From assembly GCF_038562635.1 (NCBI RefSeq), contig NZ_JBCFBO010000001.1, positions 1,280,643-1,344,642 on the forward strand: a stretch of 64,000 bases of DNA, written 5' to 3'. A program made the position numbers and the translations under genes. The notes beneath the pieces are model-generated. The model was not told where the DNA came from. It did no database searches and worked only from the letters and a program-made list of their open reading frames with translations. Of the stretch, positions 33,598-42,388 are shown piece by piece. Source of the DNA: Methanobacterium sp. (GTDB taxonomy: Archaea; Methanobacteriota; Methanobacteria; Methanobacteriales; Methanobacteriaceae). How positions within the stretch are numbered: the stretch's first letter is position 1; every line of letters begins with the position of its first letter.

Positions 33598-34212
33598 TTA
33601 ATTCACTAACTGCTGTTTTATATATTTTTTAGCATCCTCTAAATTTCCCTGCCTTAAATATTCCTGTATGTTTTTATCATTTAAAATTTTATATAAATAA
33701 TCCCTACGTTTTTTTTGATCATTCATATTTTCTTTTAAAATATTTCTTGTGAAATTCTGGAGTTCCAACTGCAAAATATCTTCCTCCAGTATCACTTTTT
33801 GTATTCTTTTTCTTAACTCTTTTGCCATAAGAGGGCTCTTTCCACTTGTAAATATCGAAAATTGCACGTCACCTATAAAAAAAGTAGAAGGAACAATTAA
33901 ATTACCATCATCAGGATAATCAGCCCTATTTAAAAGTTTCCCTTTGGCTAATTCTGCCACGCGCTCATTTAATTTGTGATCTCCAGTGGCTATTACCACG
34001 AGATCTGACCATTCTACCCATTTTTCAACTTCATCTAATGGTTTGAAAGCAGCTCCAAGATCAACAAGATCATTTGGAACTTCTTCATTTATTACAGTGA
34101 CATTAGCCCCTGCTTCAATAAATCTACGGGCTCTCCGAGCCCCAACTTCCCCTGCACCAATAATTAAAACATTTTTGTTTTCCATCTGCAGGAAAAGAGG
34201 TGTCCAGCCCAT
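33598..34212 (-). CDS. Precorrin-2 dehydrogenase / sirohydrochlorin ferrochelatase (Met8-like)
   Basis: About 204 residues. An NAD site (VLIIGAGEVGARRARRFIEAG) and the stretch FTSGKSPLMAKELRKRI identify the siroheme-synthase N-terminal family, which oxidises precorrin-2 to sirohydrochlorin, the common precursor of siroheme and F430. The ATG at 34212 (MGWTPLFLQ) has AGTGAT 4 nt upstream and is preferred over 34233. It is co-directional with hemA, 69 bp apart. Confidence 0.92.
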   Translation of the reverse strand: MGWTPLFLQMENKNVLIIGAGEVGARRARRFIEAGANVTVINEEVPNDLVDLGAAFKPLDEVEKWVEWSDLVVIATGDHKLNERVAELAKGKLLNRADYPDDGNLIVPSTFFIGDVQFSIFTSGKSPLMAKELRKRIQKVILEEDILQLELQNFTRNILKENMNDQKKRRDYLYKILNDKNIQEYLRQGNLEDAKKYIKQQLVN

Positions 34213-34270
34213 TATATCACTTTTAAATTCCAATGAAAGTAAAAAAATAAAATATATTTAAAGTTTCATA

Positions 34271-34750
34271 TTATTTGCCTGATTCTAGACTTTTCATCTT
34301 TAAAATCTTTGCAGCCATCCTTAAATCGTTTCCACATTCTTTAAGAACGGTATTTGCTTCTTCTTCTGGAATATCAAAAGCATCAGCAAGTGCCTTTACT
34401 TCTTCCTGTGATGATTCAGATACGCCTACAAGCTCTTCAGATAACTGTTTTTTAAGTTCCATGTATTCATCAGAGCTCATGTTTATCCTTCTCATTACCA
34501 TATCCCTTAAAGGGCATGGTTTAGATGGTTTACAGCACCAGACAAGAGAACCAAAACATGTGCCTTCTCCTTGACCTAATTTTGTTTTTTTACCAAATTC
34601 TTCTTTTTTTGCTATATAATCTTGAGAACTGAGATTTGCATCTTCAAGTGCATATATAATTGGGCAAGGCTTAACTGGCGGACAACAAAATGCCAACGCC
34701 CTTTTGTCCCCTCCCCTACATACGTGTGATGGTGAATCTTCCCATACCAT
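34271..34750 (-). CDS. Methanogenesis marker 9-type cysteine-rich protein
   Basis: 159 residues. Two repeats are visible, CCPPVKPCPIIYAL and CCKPSKPCPLRDMV, each followed by a helical segment ending SS-x-(D/E)-Y; this matches the methanogen-restricted marker 9 domain, whose function is unknown. A small UBA-like helical region follows at the C-terminus (DIPEEEANTVLKECGNDLRM). GGAGG precedes the start. It lies between the tetrapyrrole genes and atwA, in keeping with a role around methyl-CoM reductase. Confidence 0.7.
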   Translation of the reverse strand: MVWEDSPSHVCRGGDKRALAFCCPPVKPCPIIYALEDANLSSQDYIAKKEEFGKKTKLGQGEGTCFGSLVWCCKPSKPCPLRDMVMRRINMSSDEYMELKKQLSEELVGVSESSQEEVKALADAFDIPEEEANTVLKECGNDLRMAAKILKMKSLESGK

Positions 34751-34844
34751 TATATTCCTCCATTAATTATAAATCTATTAAATTTAACTGAAAATCTAAT
34801 TTTCAGTAATAAAACTAATTTAAATCTGAAAAAAAATATTGAAT

Positions 34845-36440
34845 TTATTCTTCAGTAAGCATTTCTTTCTTTTCAGTTGGAGTCAAATCTTCCACTATAT
34901 CCTTTGGATCTCCTATTTTGAGGATTTTCCCACCCCTCATAAGAGCAGCCCTATCACAGACATCGAGCACAAAGTCCATATCGTGTGATATTATAACAAA
35001 AGTCTGACTTAATTCATCTCTCGCCTTTATTATAGAATCTGTAACTTGAACTCTAGTTATTGGGTCCATAGTTCCAGTAGGTTCATCAAGAATAATTATA
35101 TTAGGTTCTTTTATTAAAACTTGCGCCAAAGCAACCCTGTGGCGTTCCCCGCCGCTTAATTCATCAGGATATTTATTTAATAAGTTTGCAGCATATTCTT
35201 CATCAAATCCGACTACTTTAAGCGTGTATACTGCTTTCATTTTTGCAAATTCTGCAGGTAATTCTAAACTTATAGCCTCTGTTAAATTCCCTAAAACAGT
35301 TCTATGAGGGTAAAGACTGTATTCTTGGTGAAGAATACCCAAATAAGGTTTTATTCTTCCCCTTCCAAGCGGGCCAGATTGAGTCATGTCGATCCAGTTA
35401 TCCCCAAGTTTTGCAGATATGTTACCTGAACTCGGCTCTGTTAACCCGTAAAGTATTCTTGAAAGAGTTGTTTTACCTGCCCCACTTAAACCAACAATAC
35501 CAAAGATTTCTCCTTCTCCAATAGTCAAAGTTATGCCGTCTACAGCCTTAATTACTCCCCTTTCAATGGAGTAATAATGTTTTTTGACATTTTCCATTTC
35601 AATAATTGGACCGCCAGTTTCGAATTCCGCTTTCTTTTCAGGAAGTGGGACCTGTTTTAAAAATCTGGCTACAACTTCTTCAGGGTTACCTTCATCTATT
35701 ATTTCTCCCCGCTCAAGCCATATTACATAATCAGAAAGTTTTCTCATAACCTCGGGCCAGTGCGAAGTTATAATCATTGTAGTACCCTTCTCTTTTACAC
35801 CTTCCAGTAAAGCCTGGTGTATAAGTTCAGCTGTTTTCGGATCGAGTGTACCTGTAGGTTCGTCTGCAAGAAATATCATAGGTTCCTTTGCTATTTGTCT
35901 TGCAAGTACTACCCTCTGTTTTTCTCCACCACTTAGATCCCTTGCAATATGAGTTATCCTGTGGGTCATCTGCGTCACTTCAAGGAGATCTATAGCCATA
36001 TAAGTGCTTTCTTCCTCATCATGACCACTAATAGATTTTAAAACATTATCAATTACAGTATCATCTTCATAGAGGGCAAATGTCCTCTGTAACATTATGG
36101 AAATTCTTTTCCTAACTGCAGCATATATTTTTCTATCAGTATCCCACAGATCAACACGTTCTGCTTCAAATTCCCCTCCGCAGGAACATTTTTGTCCCAC
36201 TTTTGATGGAGGATCAGCCCGATAACATTTAGGGCAAAATGCAATATTAAAGATAATCTTACCATTATCAGGCTTATATTCCTTCATTCCACGAAGCATG
36301 TTAATGAGTACTGATTTTCCAGCGCCGCTTCTACCTAAAATTCCCAATACGCTGCCTTCATTTATAGTTATATTCAAATTTTTTAAAATTTCCACGCCAC
36401 CAAATGTTTTTGTGACGTTTTCTAATTCTATAAAAGACAT
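34845..36440 (-). CDS. atwA: Methyl coenzyme M reductase system component A2 (AtwA)
   Basis: 531 residues, two ABC-type ATPase domains. Walker A loops are GRSGAGKS and GLSGAGKT; signatures LSGGEKQR and LSGGERHR. The first domain carries a zinc-knuckle insertion (FCPKCYRADPP then KCSCGG) typical of AtwA. Together with McrC and others it drives ATP-dependent reductive activation of methyl-CoM reductase. No transmembrane partner is present, in line with a soluble activator. AGGTGAT precedes the start. Confidence 0.93.
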   Translation of the reverse strand: MSFIELENVTKTFGGVEILKNLNITINEGSVLGILGRSGAGKSVLINMLRGMKEYKPDNGKIIFNIAFCPKCYRADPPSKVGQKCSCGGEFEAERVDLWDTDRKIYAAVRKRISIMLQRTFALYEDDTVIDNVLKSISGHDEEESTYMAIDLLEVTQMTHRITHIARDLSGGEKQRVVLARQIAKEPMIFLADEPTGTLDPKTAELIHQALLEGVKEKGTTMIITSHWPEVMRKLSDYVIWLERGEIIDEGNPEEVVARFLKQVPLPEKKAEFETGGPIIEMENVKKHYYSIERGVIKAVDGITLTIGEGEIFGIVGLSGAGKTTLSRILYGLTEPSSGNISAKLGDNWIDMTQSGPLGRGRIKPYLGILHQEYSLYPHRTVLGNLTEAISLELPAEFAKMKAVYTLKVVGFDEEYAANLLNKYPDELSGGERHRVALAQVLIKEPNIIILDEPTGTMDPITRVQVTDSIIKARDELSQTFVIISHDMDFVLDVCDRAALMRGGKILKIGDPKDIVEDLTPTEKKEMLTEE

Positions 36441-36518
36441 GCAATCACCTTTGGATATAAGTTTGCAGTAAATATGTTATATATTTGATCGTAAATATAC
36501 TAATTAAAATTTAATATT

Positions 36519-37247
36519 TTATATCTTAGATAAATCAAAAGGAACGCTTCCTTTTAATGTAACTCTTGCTATTGATATCCCGTCTGCACCTGCAGAAAGC
36601 ATATCTCGTGCAGATTTAAGATCATGGATAGAATTATTGCCTATTAAAAATATTTCAGTGTTTTCTTTAATAGTTTTTATAATATTGTAATCTGCATGGT
36701 TGTATCCATGTTTCATGGCATCTACGTGCAGATAGTCAGCGCCAGCTTTTTCAACAGCTTTTGAAACTTCAACATCATTTACATTCGGGACATTTGCTCT
36801 AATCTTAACCGATACTTTACTTTCAGCTTTTTTTACCACATTTTTTGTAAAATTGTATAATTTATGAGTATCATAAAGAAGTGCCTGTCCACAGCCAATA
36901 TCCGTTATTTCAGGCTGCCTGCAGTGTGCATTTATTTCCACGACATCAATTTCAGGTAATTTCGATACTTCAACGATAGGTTCAAATGAAACTGAGCGTA
37001 GATTGACAGATACAATTCCGTTCCAGGAATTTTTGATTATATCTGCTTCTTTTTTAATGGAATGTATTACATTTTCTTCATTTAGGTTGAACTCATGCCT
37101 TCCTCGTTTAATAATACTGCATCCTGCATTTATAGTCGGCTTATCTAAGTTATAGCCACCAAGTGTTACCATGTCAAAACCATAAGGAGCCATTTTCAGG
37201 CAAAAATTCCCATCGGTTATTCCTGCCATTGGCGCTAAAACTTCAAT
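36519..37247 (-). CDS. Dus/NifR3-related TIM-barrel protein, apparent ATT start
   Basis: About 242 residues if started at ATT 37247 (IEVLAPMAGITDGNF). The LAPMAGITD opening is the hallmark of dihydrouridine-synthase-like barrels, and an archaeal methanogen subgroup (MJ0144-like) is known. The first ATG (37229) would remove EVLAP. The ATT lies 4 nt after AGGTGA, the same spacing as normal ATG starts nearby. VNLRSVSFEP and EINAHCRQPEI suggest an FMN/phosphate-binding barrel; the catalytic cysteine of Dus is probably not kept in place. The role in tRNA modification is uncertain. Confidence 0.75.
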   Translation of the reverse strand: MEVLAPMAGITDGNFCLKMAPYGFDMVTLGGYNLDKPTINAGCSIIKRGRHEFNLNEENVIHSIKKEADIIKNSWNGIVSVNLRSVSFEPIVEVSKLPEIDVVEINAHCRQPEITDIGCGQALLYDTHKLYNFTKNVVKKAESKVSVKIRANVPNVNDVEVSKAVEKAGADYLHVDAMKHGYNHADYNIIKTIKENTEIFLIGNNSIHDLKSARDMLSAGADGISIARVTLKGSVPFDLSKI

Positions 37248-37310
37248 AAAATCACCTGTAAAAAAATTATTAAATTAAAGTAAAAAAATGTAAATGGAAT
37301 AATTAATCAG

Positions 37311-38069
37311 CTATTTTTTGTTCATTACATGAACAAGATCATAGGTAACTCCACCCCTTATCTCTTCAAGAGCTAGATCTGCCAGATTAGCAGCTTTTTC
37401 AGCAGTAGGAGCTTTTCCAATACCTGCTTTAAGTGCTATGTTGGTTTCGTCTTCGATCTCTTCTACTATTTTTAGGAGTCCTTCAGGACTGAGCCCATTA
37501 CATGGAGACATAAAATTATCTCCACCTATAAAGAAGACGAGTGAACCTTTCTCGATTAATTTTTTCATTAAAAAGTGTTGAACTCTATTTACAATAAAAG
37601 AAGTATCATAAGCTGGAATTATATCAGTTAAAGAATCTGTAATTCCATTTATATCTATATGGGCAATTTGAACGAAGCTGTCCTCTTTATTTACAAGACC
37701 ATCTATAGCCAGAACTTCCTTTCGTTCTTCAGATTGTGCCCCACCGTAATTTTGAAGAACTGCTGTAGCATCTCTTTGAGCCTCATAGGGCGTTTCAGCT
37801 GCTGCAACACCCATACTCACAGTTATTGGGTATCTATTACCTATTGATTTCTGGATTCTTCTATGGTCATCCATATCTACATTGTTAGTAATTGCAAGCA
37901 TGTTATCAAAACGTGTGAAGAAAACAAGCCCACCTTTAGCTGCAAATTGTCTTTGAAGATCAGCATAAAGCTCTGATTGCAGGATTTGAAGATCTGCTTC
38001 AGCCCTTGGAGCAGGAGTGACTGTCCACGGGCCATAATTATCAATTTGAATTAAAGTCATCTGTATCAT
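37311..38069 (-). CDS. gch3: GTP cyclohydrolase III
   Basis: About 252 residues. MTLIQIDNYGPWTVTP, FFTRFDNMLAITN and FFIGGDNFMSPCNG match archaeal GTP cyclohydrolase III (ArfA), which converts GTP to a formylated pyrimidine phosphate for riboflavin and F420 synthesis. The FxxGGDNF motif resembles the metal-binding loop of nucleotide cyclases. The start overlaps the end of cofD by 4 bp, so the two F420-related genes are translationally coupled. Confidence 0.93.
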   Translation of the reverse strand: MIQMTLIQIDNYGPWTVTPAPRAEADLQILQSELYADLQRQFAAKGGLVFFTRFDNMLAITNNVDMDDHRRIQKSIGNRYPITVSMGVAAAETPYEAQRDATAVLQNYGGAQSEERKEVLAIDGLVNKEDSFVQIAHIDINGITDSLTDIIPAYDTSFIVNRVQHFLMKKLIEKGSLVFFIGGDNFMSPCNGLSPEGLLKIVEEIEDETNIALKAGIGKAPTAEKAANLADLALEEIRGGVTYDLVHVMNKK

Positions 38070-38971
38070 AAAATTTCACCCAAAATAATTCTGGCTAACC
38101 TCACTTTATCATTGATGGTCTTCATGTTTGTGTTTGTTATAACGACCTTTGATATTAGTTTTTCTATTTTTTTCTCAGATTCTGTGTCCTCAACATCTAT
38201 GATAAACTTGTCCATAAATTCTTTATAAATTGTTGCAACACCTTCACAAGATACCTCATGGCCCATTGCATTCATAAACTTCGCTGCGGGACCGCTTACA
38301 GGATTTCCTCCTATTATCGGAGATACTGCAACAACATAAGAGTTTTTAAGAGCTTCTTTAACTCCATTCATTGAGATTATTGGCCCTATGGATGTTATCG
38401 GATTAGATGGCCCTATTACGACCATATCTGAATCTTCAATAGTACTTATTACATCATCTGAAGGTTTAACATCTGCATATACTATATCTTCCACTTCAGG
38501 TTGTGCCTTTTTTCCAACCAGAAATTCGTGAAAGCTCATTTCACCTTCATCTGTTATAATCCTGATATTTGATTGTTCATCACTCATTGGAATGATCTTT
38601 GACTTAACGCCTAATTTTTTTCTTTGAATATCTACAACTTTAGAAAGAGGATATTTCTCCATCAACATGGTTTTTTGAATCTTAATGGCGCGATCTTTAT
38701 CCCCAATCCTTAAAATCTCATTATATCCTATTTCTTTTAAAGTTTCATGGGTTATAAATGTATCTTTGTCAACACCATACCATGTATTTTCATTTATAAT
38801 TCCTGCGAGAGTATACATCACAGTATCTATATCTGGTGCTATATAGTTTCCTGATATATATGTATTTTCTACTGTGTTTACAATTATGTTGATATCCTCA
38901 GGATCAGCTGTTTTGGTTATTCCCTGGATTAATTTTGGAGTTCCAGTTCCTCCAGAAAGTATTGTTATCAT
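38066..38971 (-). CDS. cofD: 2-phospho-L-lactate transferase
   Basis: 301 residues. ITILSGGTGTPKLIQGI is the family N-terminus; IGPSNPITSIGPII and VAVSPIIGGNPVSGPA follow. It joins the lactyl (or enolpyruvyl) phospho-guanosine unit to the deazaflavin Fo to give F420-0. The ATG follows a leader that ends GACGAGTCCT; no normal ribosome site is seen there. That 10-12-base string is repeated 210 bp upstream. Next genes are gch3 and, upstream, cofE. Confidence 0.95.
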   Translation of the reverse strand: MITILSGGTGTPKLIQGITKTADPEDINIIVNTVENTYISGNYIAPDIDTVMYTLAGIINENTWYGVDKDTFITHETLKEIGYNEILRIGDKDRAIKIQKTMLMEKYPLSKVVDIQRKKLGVKSKIIPMSDEQSNIRIITDEGEMSFHEFLVGKKAQPEVEDIVYADVKPSDDVISTIEDSDMVVIGPSNPITSIGPIISMNGVKEALKNSYVVAVSPIIGGNPVSGPAAKFMNAMGHEVSCEGVATIYKEFMDKFIIDVEDTESEKKIEKLISKVVITNTNMKTINDKVRLARIILGEIL

Positions 38972-39193
38972 AGGACTCGTCTTTAAGTTTTTTTTTGTAA
39001 TTAATGATTGAAGTGGAGATCAACCGTGCTGATCCCCCCATATTTAAATACTCAATATCTTTTGGAGTATATGAATGTTTTGAAAATCGCAGCCCGCAGG
39101 TTTTTAGGGATTTGATGCTTTAACTCATATATTCAAAATTCTATTTTTGAGATTTAGAGTCCTCATAAATTATTTATTTAAAGGACTCGTCTT
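38972..39193 (-). repeat. Cofactor-gene leader bounded by 12-bp direct repeats
   Basis: AGGACTCGTCTT occurs at 38972-38983 and 39182-39193, 210 bp apart. The enclosed ~200 bp carry no coding frame but contain a hairpin candidate GGGGATCA/TGATCTCC (around 39013-39035 on the minus strand) and GAGTCCT/AGGACTC around an AT-rich loop. It may be an inserted element with target-site duplication or a structured cofD leader. Confidence 0.55.
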
Positions 39194-39242
39194 AATATTA
39201 AAAACTTTATGATGGTTTAAATATTACTATAATTTATATAAT

Positions 39243-40010
39243 TTAAGTTTTCCTAAATACATCATATTTTTTGGGCCTTATCAAATCCTTAGCTGTGGAA
39301 CTACTGCTTTTTAATGTTTTAACGTAATTAACTCCCCTTATTACAACAACAGGTATTCCTTCATCCGCCTGACCCATTAAAATTGATGCTGCTGACGCTA
39401 ATTCGTCTGCAACAGCAATACTTGTAGTTTGAAGTTCTCTGCCGTAGAGATCTTTTTCACCTTTCCGGTCCCAGAGAGCTTTCATCCCAGATATACCAAT
39501 TGCTGTACCAATAGCTCCTTCTCTAAAAGCCCTGCCTTGAGTATCAGATACAATTACAACAACTTCTTTTCCAGTTAGTGCTCCTATTTTTTTCATTATA
39601 AGAGATGCGCTTTTATCTGGATCTTCAGGCATAGGTGTGGCCATATTGTCTTCCACATTTGATTCATCTATTCCTGCATTTGCACATACAAATCCATGTT
39701 TAGTTTCGCTAATTATAAAATCAGGCCCTACTTCCAGTATCTCATGGGATTCTCGGAGTATAGCCTCTACAACATGAGGGTCTTTGCCTGTTTTTTCTGC
39801 AATATCAAATGCTTTTTGAGTTGGTTCAATAGTTTTAAGATTAATTTTATTTCCCTCTGCCTTAGACACTATTGTTTCGGCTATAACAAAGATATCTCCA
39901 TTTTTAATATCAATACCCTCACTATTCATGGCATCTGCTATTAAAGCAGCGATGTCATTGCCTTCTGTAATTAATGGAATATTTTCAATTCCGATGATCT
40001 TGATGTCCAT
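39243..40010 (-). CDS. cofE: Coenzyme F420-0:L-glutamate ligase
   Basis: About 255 residues. It adds glutamate residues to F420-0 with GTP. IENIPLITEGNDIA, IVSDTQGRAFREGAIG and GISGMKALWDRKGEKDLYG are characteristic. The ATG at 40010 has GGTGA upstream; a longer frame to 40070 overlaps purO and lacks a site. It follows purO by 22 bp on the same strand. Confidence 0.95.
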   Translation of the reverse strand: MDIKIIGIENIPLITEGNDIAALIADAMNSEGIDIKNGDIFVIAETIVSKAEGNKINLKTIEPTQKAFDIAEKTGKDPHVVEAILRESHEILEVGPDFIISETKHGFVCANAGIDESNVEDNMATPMPEDPDKSASLIMKKIGALTGKEVVVIVSDTQGRAFREGAIGTAIGISGMKALWDRKGEKDLYGRELQTTSIAVADELASAASILMGQADEGIPVVVIRGVNYVKTLKSSSSTAKDLIRPKKYDVFRKT

Positions 40011-40032
40011 ATATTCACCATGCTGATATCTA

Positions 40033-40638
40033 CTATAAAGAGCCAATTTTCCACTCATTATCCTCTGCAAATGCAGCTACTGAATCTACAGGATTGGTGA
40101 ATTCCTCAAATTTTCCACCACCATATATAAATTTAGCCGCTTCTTCAGCGTTGCTACAAACAAATTCAACATCATTTGGCTTTGTATGTTCATATGTTGA
40201 AATATAACTGCATTGATCTTCTTTAACCTTTTCAACTATGATTCCATCACTTGTAACAATCCCAATATAAGAATCTCCATCTAATGTTGTAGCTCCTGCA
40301 ATACGTGGAGTATTTAATTCATCTTTTTCATAATCCATTGTAAGTAGTGTTAATGCAATTGAATCTCGTATATCCATACCTGAAGCTATTTTTTCTGCAA
40401 TAATATCAGTATGAGATCCATTTGTAACTACAGCAACGTCATCCACGATCCGGATACAGTTATAAGCAATGTAAGGGTTTACAAAAACGTCTTTTTCATG
40501 TCCTTCCTTTGGTACAATTGCGGCCCTGTCTTCAAATACATTTACCATTCGATTTGGAAACGACCTGCTTGAAACTCTATATGCAACAAATTTTCCTGAT
40601 TCTGTGCTTCCAACTGCTAACATTCTTCCAAGATACAT
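40033..40638 (-). CDS. purO: Archaeal IMP cyclohydrolase PurO
   Basis: 201 residues. YLGRMLAVGSTESGKFVAYRVSSRSFPNR is characteristic of PurO, which closes the inosine ring from FAICAR in archaea lacking bacterial PurH cyclohydrolase. AGGTGAAAAA precedes the start. It heads a short run with cofE. Confidence 0.95.
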   Translation of the reverse strand: MYLGRMLAVGSTESGKFVAYRVSSRSFPNRMVNVFEDRAAIVPKEGHEKDVFVNPYIAYNCIRIVDDVAVVTNGSHTDIIAEKIASGMDIRDSIALTLLTMDYEKDELNTPRIAGATTLDGDSYIGIVTSDGIIVEKVKEDQCSYISTYEHTKPNDVEFVCSNAEEAAKFIYGGGKFEEFTNPVDSVAAFAEDNEWKIGSL

Positions 40639-40717
40639 TTTTTCACCTGTTAAACGTATATATCAAATTATTTATTTTTTACTGTTAATTTAATTTATCA
40701 ATAATTGGCCATATCCA

Positions 40718-41116
40718 TTAACTAGGCGCTTTCACAGCCTTATTTGTCGGGAATCCCTGAGGAGTGGTTATAATGATCTCACCATTTTTAGCTTTTATAA
40801 CTATTTCTCCCTCATCAATAACTTTTGTATGTACTGCAATTGCACCGTTTCGTATATAACTGGACATATCCTGCCCATTAACTGTAACTTTCTTCAAACC
40901 TGCAACTGGAACCAGATAATATTCAGATGTCCCACTGCTTTGCGTTACCTGTGGTTTTCCAGAAGTAGACTGCGTCTGATCAGCAGCAGCACCGAAGCTG
41001 CTTGTAACCATTAGAAATATGAGGATTGTAAAAACAACATCGATAAATGGAACCATGTTAAATCTAGGAGTATTTTTCTTCACTTTGTTTTTATATCTGT
41101 TCACGTCTAAAACCAT
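40718..41116 (-). CDS. ExbD/TolR-like biopolymer transport protein
   Basis: 132 residues. One N-terminal membrane segment (MVPFIDVVFTILIFLMVTSSF) containing the key aspartate of ExbD/TolR/MotB-type proteins in FIDVVF. The external part is small (about 90 residues) and has no peptidoglycan-binding motif. It pairs with the ExbB-like gene upstream (36 bp apart). In an archaeon without outer membrane its energy-coupling target is not obvious. Confidence 0.85.
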   Translation of the reverse strand: MVLDVNRYKNKVKKNTPRFNMVPFIDVVFTILIFLMVTSSFGAAADQTQSTSGKPQVTQSSGTSEYYLVPVAGLKKVTVNGQDMSSYIRNGAIAVHTKVIDEGEIVIKAKNGEIIITTPQGFPTNKAVKAPS

Positions 41117-41152
41117 TAAATAACTTCCTTTACATTTAAAGAGTTCTAACTA

Positions 41153-41992
41153 TTACTGCATTAATTTACTTTCAATAATCTCGGCTTTAGTATTGCATTT
41201 TTCCATAATTATGTTGTGAATACTTTTCTCAAGCATACTGGGTTTTAAAGCTACTAAAACGTTTGCATCATAATCTTCGATTTCTTTAACTTTTACAATT
41301 CCCTCAGCTTCTTTTAAAGCTTCAACAGCCATTTCTGGATTAGTTACTACTTTTATTCTCATAACTGCAGAGTTCCAGTTGGTCATCTTCTTAGCTATCT
41401 CTATTTTATCCATTTCATCTTCTATTTTGCCTGTGATATAAGAATGAAGAGGGACTAAAATTATTGCAACAGTAAGTCCCGCTATAGTAGTAATTAAAGC
41501 TATATAAATTCCTTCCGCCATTCCTGATGAGCTTGCGCCCATTCCAAGAGCTCTAAATGTGTACCACATACCTAAAACTGTTCCTATTAATCCTAAAAGA
41601 GGGGAAATTTCAATTATCATTTTAATTGTGCCCAGACCTTTAGTCATTCTTCCCATCTCAACTATAAAAACACGTTCCATTGCATCTTCAACCTCGGTTT
41701 TATTTCTGTAACCTATTTTTAAGGCCTCTGAAATGATTTTTGAGACAGGATTTTGATATTTGCCTATTGAACGCAGTGCTTCAAGAGACCCTCCCTTTTC
41801 CATTGCATCGTTCACTGTTCCCATAATTAATGGTGGAGAAACTTTTGATATCTTGCGTAAATAACGAATTTTCTCAAGGGAAGCTAAAAATCCATATACT
41901 CCGATAATAGTTATTATGTAGGTTATAATTCCTCCGCTTTGGAACATCTCCAGTATAATACCAAAGTTACCGCTTAAAAACTCATATATCAT
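41153..41992 (-). CDS. ExbB/TolQ/MotA-family proton channel
   Basis: About 279 residues. Three membrane segments: near the N-terminus (IITYIITIIGVYGFLAS), and two around LGTIKMIIEISPLLGLIGTV and YIALITTIAGLTVAII, the last two with the GLIGTVLGM and TTIAGL motifs of this channel family. The C-terminal 80 residues form an additional soluble, helix-strand domain. The start at 41992 (MIYEFLSGNFG) has AGGA upstream; a longer frame reaches 42070. Hairpin array C lies in its leader. Confidence 0.88.
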   Translation of the reverse strand: MIYEFLSGNFGIILEMFQSGGIITYIITIIGVYGFLASLEKIRYLRKISKVSPPLIMGTVNDAMEKGGSLEALRSIGKYQNPVSKIISEALKIGYRNKTEVEDAMERVFIVEMGRMTKGLGTIKMIIEISPLLGLIGTVLGMWYTFRALGMGASSSGMAEGIYIALITTIAGLTVAIILVPLHSYITGKIEDEMDKIEIAKKMTNWNSAVMRIKVVTNPEMAVEALKEAEGIVKVKEIEDYDANVLVALKPSMLEKSIHNIIMEKCNTKAEIIESKLMQ

Positions 41993-42093
41993 TGTTATCC
42001 TGGTCCTACTGATTTTAGTATGTTTCAGTTTAGTTGTTGTGTGTCCTTTTAATAAATCTATCAAAATCAAAGCTGAAAAACTAATGTTTTATG

Positions 42094-42215
42094 CTCAAAC
42101 CCGTATGTTTGAGAGTTTTGTAAACATTCAAAATTCTTTAATTTTGATGCATCGAAACCATATTTCAAATACTTTCGAAATCTAGGATTTCGAATGCGCA
42201 AACATAAATGTTTGC
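42094..42215. repeat. Nested hairpin array C
   Basis: Stems: CTCAAAC/GTTTGAG (42094-42113, loop 6), TCAAAATT/AATTTTGA (42128-42147), TTCGAAATC/GATTTCGAA (42174-42194, loop TAG, perfect), GCAAACAT/ATGTTTGC (42198-42215, perfect). GCATCGAAA (42149-42157) can also pair with TTTCGAATGC, the same GCA...TGC clamp as in array A. The array lies between rnhB and the leader of the ExbB-like gene. The rest of 42216-42388 holds nothing recognisable. Confidence 0.85.
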
Positions 42216-42388
42216 AAGTTTATGATCTTCGTTTGTGCTAATGATTTAAAATAGTTACTGAAATTTTTATTATTAAATTAATTATCAGTATGATTACTTT
42301 TACTTTTTTTATATCACTGTTTTAAAAAAGAATTTATTCTGGATCTAATTAAGAAATTTAAAAAAAAATAGGTTTTTATGAATGTATT

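Noticed and set aside
38990..39040. C/D-box small RNA in the cofD leader
   Set aside because: Only loose matches to the C and D boxes; D' and C' are not found, so the call cannot be supported.
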